DNA from: Candidatus Omnitrophota bacterium | GTDB taxonomy: Bacteria > Omnitrophota > Gorgyraeia > Gorgyraeales > Gorgyraeaceae | Length of the DNA stretch: 7,806 nucleotides | NCBI GenBank assembly: GCA_018901615.1 | Contig: JAHIEN010000070.1 | Span: 1 to 7,806, forward strand | Direction: 5' to 3' | Part shown: piece after piece, positions 5,336 through 7,806 of the stretch | Numbering within the stretch: position 1 is the stretch's first letter | How the letters are laid out: each line of letters starts with the position of its first letter | Made by a program: the position numbers and the translations under genes | Notes under the pieces: model-generated | Seen by the model: the letters and a program-made list of their open reading frames with translations, nothing else | Told to the model about the DNA's origin: nothing | The model's database searches: none

Positions 5336-6058
5336 ATGCTTAGAGTCGAAGGAGTTCATAAAATATACAAGACCGGCAAGAGAGACCTGCGGGTCTTGCG
5401 CGGCATAGACCTTGAGATTAAAAAAAGTGAGACACTTACAGTAGTTGGGCCGTCAGGCGCGGGAAAGTCCACGCTTTTACATATAATGGGCGGCCTGGAC
5501 AGGCCGAGCAAAGGCAGGGTTCTGTTGGATGACAAAGAGCTGTACAGATTATCTGATAAAAAAAGGGCGTGGGTAAGGAACAATAGAATAGGTTTTGTAT
5601 TTCAGTTTTATCACCTATTACCTGAATTTACTGCCCTGGAAAACGTGCTGCTTCCGGCATTGATCTGGGCTCAAGGCTTCCCTCGGCTTCGCTCGGGACA
5701 GGCAAGGCTCAAGGCTTCCCTCGGCTTCGCTCGGGACAGGCAAGGCTCAAAGAATAGAGCCGAATACTTATTGCGGGAATTCGGTCTTGGAGAAAGGTTA
5801 AGGCACAGGCCTGGCGAACTTTCAGGCGGAGAACAGCAAAGGGTGGCTATAGCCAGGGCCCTGATAAATGGCCCTGAGCTTCTATTTTGCGATGAACCTA
5901 CTGGTAATCTGGATTCCAGTATGGGAGAGGAGATACTGAATATTTTGTTCAATCTGAATAAAAATAATAATACGACAGTTGTCGTAGTGACTCATGATAA
6001 AGAAATCGCGAAAAGGTCCAGCAGGGTCATAGAAATGCGCGACGGTAAATTCATTTAA
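5336..6058 (+). CDS. lolD: Lipoprotein-releasing ABC transporter ATP-binding protein
   Basis: Cytoplasmic ATPase that powers lipoprotein release by the LolC/E-type permease encoded just upstream. The 240 residues show Walker A GPSGAGKST (38-46), Q-loop at VFQFYHLLPEFTALENV (Q90), signature LSGGEQQRVAIARAL (from 162), Walker B LLFCDEPTGNLD (E187) and H-loop VTHDKE (H220). The start at 5336 (MLRVEGVHKIYKTG) matches the family N-terminus. A longer frame back to 5267 would add 23 Arg-rich residues encoded by hairpin repeats and is rejected. The ribosome site is weak (GCGGAAC). Residues about 111-138 are unlike LolD and come from a tandem 38-nt duplication at 5668-5750. The helical segment between Q-loop and signature is about 20 residues longer than in E. 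coli LolD, and the frame is open only with two copies. Confidence 0.94.
   Translation: MLRVEGVHKIYKTGKRDLRVLRGIDLEIKKSETLTVVGPSGAGKSTLLHIMGGLDRPSKGRVLLDDKELYRLSDKKRAWVRNNRIGFVFQFYHLLPEFTALENVLLPALIWAQGFPRLRSGQARLKASLGFARDRQGSKNRAEYLLREFGLGERLRHRPGELSGGEQQRVAIARALINGPELLFCDEPTGNLDSSMGEEILNILFNLNKNNNTTVVVVTHDKEIAKRSSRVIEMRDGKFI
5668..5750 (+). repeat. 38-nt tandem duplication inside lolD
   Basis: Two identical 38-nt units at 5668-5705 and 5706-5743 begin GGCTCAAGGCTTCCCTCGG and end GGGACAGGCAA. A partial third unit, GGCTCAA, lies at 5744-5750. The unit length is not a multiple of three, so the same DNA is read in two frames (QGFPRLRSGQARLK and ASLGFARDRQGSK). The unit contains TCCC...GGGA complementary ends around GGCTTCGCT, suggesting a small palindromic element that later duplicated. 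Confidence 0.9.
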
Positions 6059-6062
6059 AACT

Positions 6063-6068
6063 CGGAGG
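6063..6068 (+). promoter_or_regulatory. Ribosome binding site of ilvE
   Basis: CGGAGG ends 4 nt before ATG 6073, a short but plausible spacing. It lies directly after the lolD stop (6056-6058) and fixes this start. Confidence 0.8.
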
Positions 6069-6072
6069 TTTT

Positions 6073-6945
6073 ATGAGTCGACAGGTCTATATTAATGGTG
6101 AATATTTTGACAAGCAGGAGGCAAAGATCTCTGTCTTTGACCATGGTCTTCTTTACGGGGATGGTGTCTTTGAGGGGATCCGCGCCTACAACAGACTTGT
6201 CTTCAGGCTCGTTCAGCATATCGACAGGCTCTATGAGTCCGCCCATGGCATTATGCTGAAAATAGCCATATCAAAGAAAGACATGATAAAGGCAGTTATT
6301 GATACATTAAAAATAAATAATCTGGATGACGCTTATATCAGATTGATCGTCACAAGAGGTATTGGCGATCTTGGCCTTGATCCAAGAAAATGCAAAGACG
6401 CCTCTATTATAGTCATCACGGACAAGATCCAGCTTTATCCTGAAAAATTATATAAAGATGGATTAGGTATCATTACAGTGCCGACCCCAAGGAATATCCC
6501 TGAGGCATTGAACCCTCAGATAAAATCACTGAACTACCTGAACAATATCCTCGCGAAGATAGAGGCCATCAATAATGGCTATGAAGAGGCGTTGATGTTT
6601 ACCGCGTCAGGTTATGTGGCAGAGTGTACGGGCGATAACATTTTTATCGTGAAAGACAATGCCATTATAACGCCTCCCGCGTACCTGGGAATTTTAAAAG
6701 GAATCACGCGGGCCGCGGCCATGGATATAGGCAAAAAGCTGGGACTTGAGGTAAAGGAAGATGTCCTGACGCGCCATAACATTTTTACAGCTGATGAATG
6801 TTTTCTTACGGGCACAGCTGCGGAGATCGTGCCTGTTGTGAATATAGAGAAAAGGATTATAGGGGACGGAAGGCCCGGCAAGATTACCCTGAAGATCATG
6901 AAAGAGTTCAGGAAATTGACGAAAAAGGATGGGGTAAAATATTAA
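6073..6945 (+). CDS. ilvE: Branched-chain amino acid aminotransferase (fold-type IV PLP enzyme)
   Basis: Probably transfers the amino group between glutamate and the branched-chain 2-oxo acids, in the cytoplasm. The 290-residue protein has the class IV opening VYINGEYF...ISVFDHGLLYGDGVFEGIRAY (6-39) and R95 in VTRGIGDLGLD. The PLP lysine K151 is in QIKSLNYLNNILAKIEA. E184 in ECTGDNIFIV is expected to contact the pyridine nitrogen, with phosphate-site residues at GILKGITR (206-213) and LTGTAAEIVPV (245-255). Length is near the family norm of 285-310. Related class IV enzymes (D-amino acid aminotransferase, aminodeoxychorismate lyase) share the fold. The F-E-G-I-R-A-Y and S-L-N-Y-L-N-N motifs favour the branched-chain enzyme. 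It follows lolD by 14 bases, so it is likely in the same transcript, though unrelated in function. Confidence 0.88.
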   Translation: MSRQVYINGEYFDKQEAKISVFDHGLLYGDGVFEGIRAYNRLVFRLVQHIDRLYESAHGIMLKIAISKKDMIKAVIDTLKINNLDDAYIRLIVTRGIGDLGLDPRKCKDASIIVITDKIQLYPEKLYKDGLGIITVPTPRNIPEALNPQIKSLNYLNNILAKIEAINNGYEEALMFTASGYVAECTGDNIFIVKDNAIITPPAYLGILKGITRAAAMDIGKKLGLEVKEDVLTRHNIFTADECFLTGTAAEIVPVVNIEKRIIGDGRPGKITLKIMKEFRKLTKKDGVKY

Positions 6946-6950
6946 ACAGA

Positions 6951-7060
6951 GGTTGTCTGAGGTTATCTAAGGTTATCTGAAGTTATCGGAGGTTGCTTTT
7001 ACTACAACCTGCAACTTTAGATAACATCTGACAACCTCATGCAACATCAGATAACCTTTT
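6951..7060. repeat. Inverted array of degenerate 10-bp repeats between ilvE and mcsA
   Basis: Read in steps of ten, 6951-7000 gives GGTTGTCTGA, GGTTATCTAA, GGTTATCTGA, AGTTATCGGA and GGTTGCTTTT. From 7001 to 7060 the same motif runs in the opposite orientation at the same 10-bp step (for example GCAACATCAG and ATAACCTTTT). The two arms are therefore also a long imperfect inverted repeat of about 50 bp each. It could be a multi-site operator with one site per helical turn, a long RNA hairpin upstream of mcsA, or a decaying repeat. It does not match the CtsR operator heptads known from Firmicutes. Confidence 0.82.
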
Positions 7061-7067
7061 GAATAAT

Positions 7068-7072
7068 GGAGG
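7068..7072 (+). promoter_or_regulatory. Ribosome binding site of mcsA
   Basis: GGAGG lies 6 nt before ATG 7079, just outside the decamer array, so folding of the array would not directly hide it. Confidence 0.82.
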
Positions 7073-7078
7073 CATAAC

Positions 7079-7609
7079 ATGCTGTGTAATATTTGCGCAA
7101 AGGCTCAGGCAACGGTTCACCTTACAGAGATCATAGATGACAAGATGACAGAACTGCACCTATGCGAAGAATGCGCCCAGAAAAAAGGCGCCCAGATGGA
7201 AAGCCATTTTGGGCTGGCGGACTTGCTTGCTGGGCTGGCTGATCTGGGAGGCCAGTTTAACGCTACAACAAAAGAGACCAAGATAAAATGTATGCGCTGC
7301 GGCTTGACTTATGAGGATTTTAAAAAGGTGGGCCGTCTTGGATGCGGAGAATGTTATACCGCGTTTAAAGAGGCCTTATTGCCTTTATTGAAGAGAATAC
7401 ACGGTTCCACACAGCATTATGGCAAGTCTCCTAAGAAGCTTGTAAAATCTTTGAAGTCTACGAAGGTTCTAAAGGCAGCAAAAGAGAGCAAGGGCGGAGC
7501 GCAGGAACTGAAGGACAGGCTTCAACAGGCAATACAGAAGGAAGAATTTGAAGAAGCAGCCAAGCTGCGCGATATGATTAGAGAGATGGAAAAAAAGGAT
7601 AAAAAATAA
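7079..7609 (+). CDS. mcsA: McsA, zinc-binding activator of protein-arginine kinase McsB
   Basis: In Firmicutes McsA activates McsB, which phosphorylates arginines to deliver proteins to ClpCP. The 176-residue protein has paired zinc-binding CxxC motifs: C3/C6 with C29/C32 (CNIC...CEEC) and C71/C74 with C89/C92 (CMRC...CGEC). A Lys-rich linker follows at about 115-140. A C-terminal UVR (UvrB/UvrC) helical motif (ELKDRLQQAIQKEEFEEAAKLRD) covers about 143-171. Order and spacing are as in known McsA proteins, and mcsB follows after 27 bases, which confirms the assignment. No ctsR gene precedes it; ilvE and the decamer array occupy that position. Confidence 0.92.
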   Translation: MLCNICAKAQATVHLTEIIDDKMTELHLCEECAQKKGAQMESHFGLADLLAGLADLGGQFNATTKETKIKCMRCGLTYEDFKKVGRLGCGECYTAFKEALLPLLKRIHGSTQHYGKSPKKLVKSLKSTKVLKAAKESKGGAQELKDRLQQAIQKEEFEEAAKLRDMIREMEKKDKK

Positions 7610-7636
7610 ATAATCAATGAAGGCGAGGGCTAATTT

Positions 7637-7806
7637 ATGAATTTAGATGATCTATTAAGAGATAAAGGTGAATGGTTAAGGTCAACAGGCCCCAATGTTG
7701 ATATAGTGATGTCTTCGCGCATCAGGCTTGCGAGAAATCTAGCAAAATACCCCTTTGTCCACTGGGCGAGCAAAAAAGAACAGCACGAGATCCTGGCAGC
7801 GATCAA
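7637..7806 (+). CDS. mcsB: Protein-arginine kinase McsB (5' part, cut by the window end)
   Basis: The 56 visible residues (MNLDDLLRDKGEWLRSTGP...) contain SSRIRLARNL (26-35), the N-terminal ATP-binding arginine motif of the phosphagen/arginine kinase fold. Together with mcsA just upstream this identifies McsB, which phosphorylates protein arginine residues. GAGG (7625-7628) sits 8 nt before the ATG. The frame is open to the window edge. clpC is expected downstream if the usual gene order holds. Confidence 0.92.
   Translation, partial: MNLDDLLRDKGEWLRSTGPNVDIVMSSRIRLARNLAKYPFVHWASKKEQHEILAAI

Noticed and set aside
6993..7023. A promoter for mcsA (TTGCTT, 19 bp, TAGATA).
   Set aside because: Both boxes are poor, the spacing is long, and the bases belong to the decamer array.

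Overview
The window looks like a chromosomal piece of a Gram-negative bacterium of moderate GC content, most likely an uncultivated lineage such as Candidatus Omnitrophota or a relative. This is inference from gene content: lipoprotein maturation and export genes (lnt, one lolC/E-type permease, lolD), which need an outer membrane, lie beside mcsA-mcsB, the arginine-phosphorylation pair best known from Firmicutes. Many small palindromic repeats fit the same picture. All genes are on the + strand.

Layout. Positions 1-72 hold no gene but carry an extended -10 promoter-like box. Positions 73-890 are a group II intron of about 818 nt. Its reverse transcriptase/maturase gene has been almost wholly deleted: a 27-codon leader peptide with a good ribosome binding site remains (654-737). 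The ribozyme ends are well preserved: a GTGCG 5' end, 7-bp EBS1 and EBS2 matches to the flanking exon, a 34-nt domain V, and a domain VI with a bulged A seven bases from the 3' end. The intron ends two bases before the lnt start codon.

lnt (893-2371) is intact but carries two in-frame palindromic insertions, one of which (51 nt, 17 codons) has a partial copy just downstream of the gene. The 241-nt lnt-lysS gap contains that copy, an 87-nt imperfect hairpin and a consensus sigma70-type promoter (TTGACA, 17 bp, TATAAT). This promoter drives lysS, followed by lolC/E (ATGA overlap), lolD, a class IV branched-chain aminotransferase (ilvE-like), mcsA and the 5' part of mcsB. The lolC-lolD gap holds two repeat hairpins. 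lolD contains a 38-nt tandem duplication inside its coding region that keeps the frame open. The ilvE-mcsA gap is filled by an inverted array of degenerate 10-bp repeats.

How the genes work together. Lnt N-acylates lipoproteins, and LolC/E with LolD extracts mature lipoproteins from the inner membrane. LysS charges tRNA-Lys and IlvE handles branched-chain amino acids. McsA/McsB would mark proteins for ClpCP, with clpC expected beyond the right edge. The most unusual content is not a new protein system. It is the ORF-deleted group II intron at the lnt start and the repeated insertion of small structured DNA into essential envelope genes without loss of frame.
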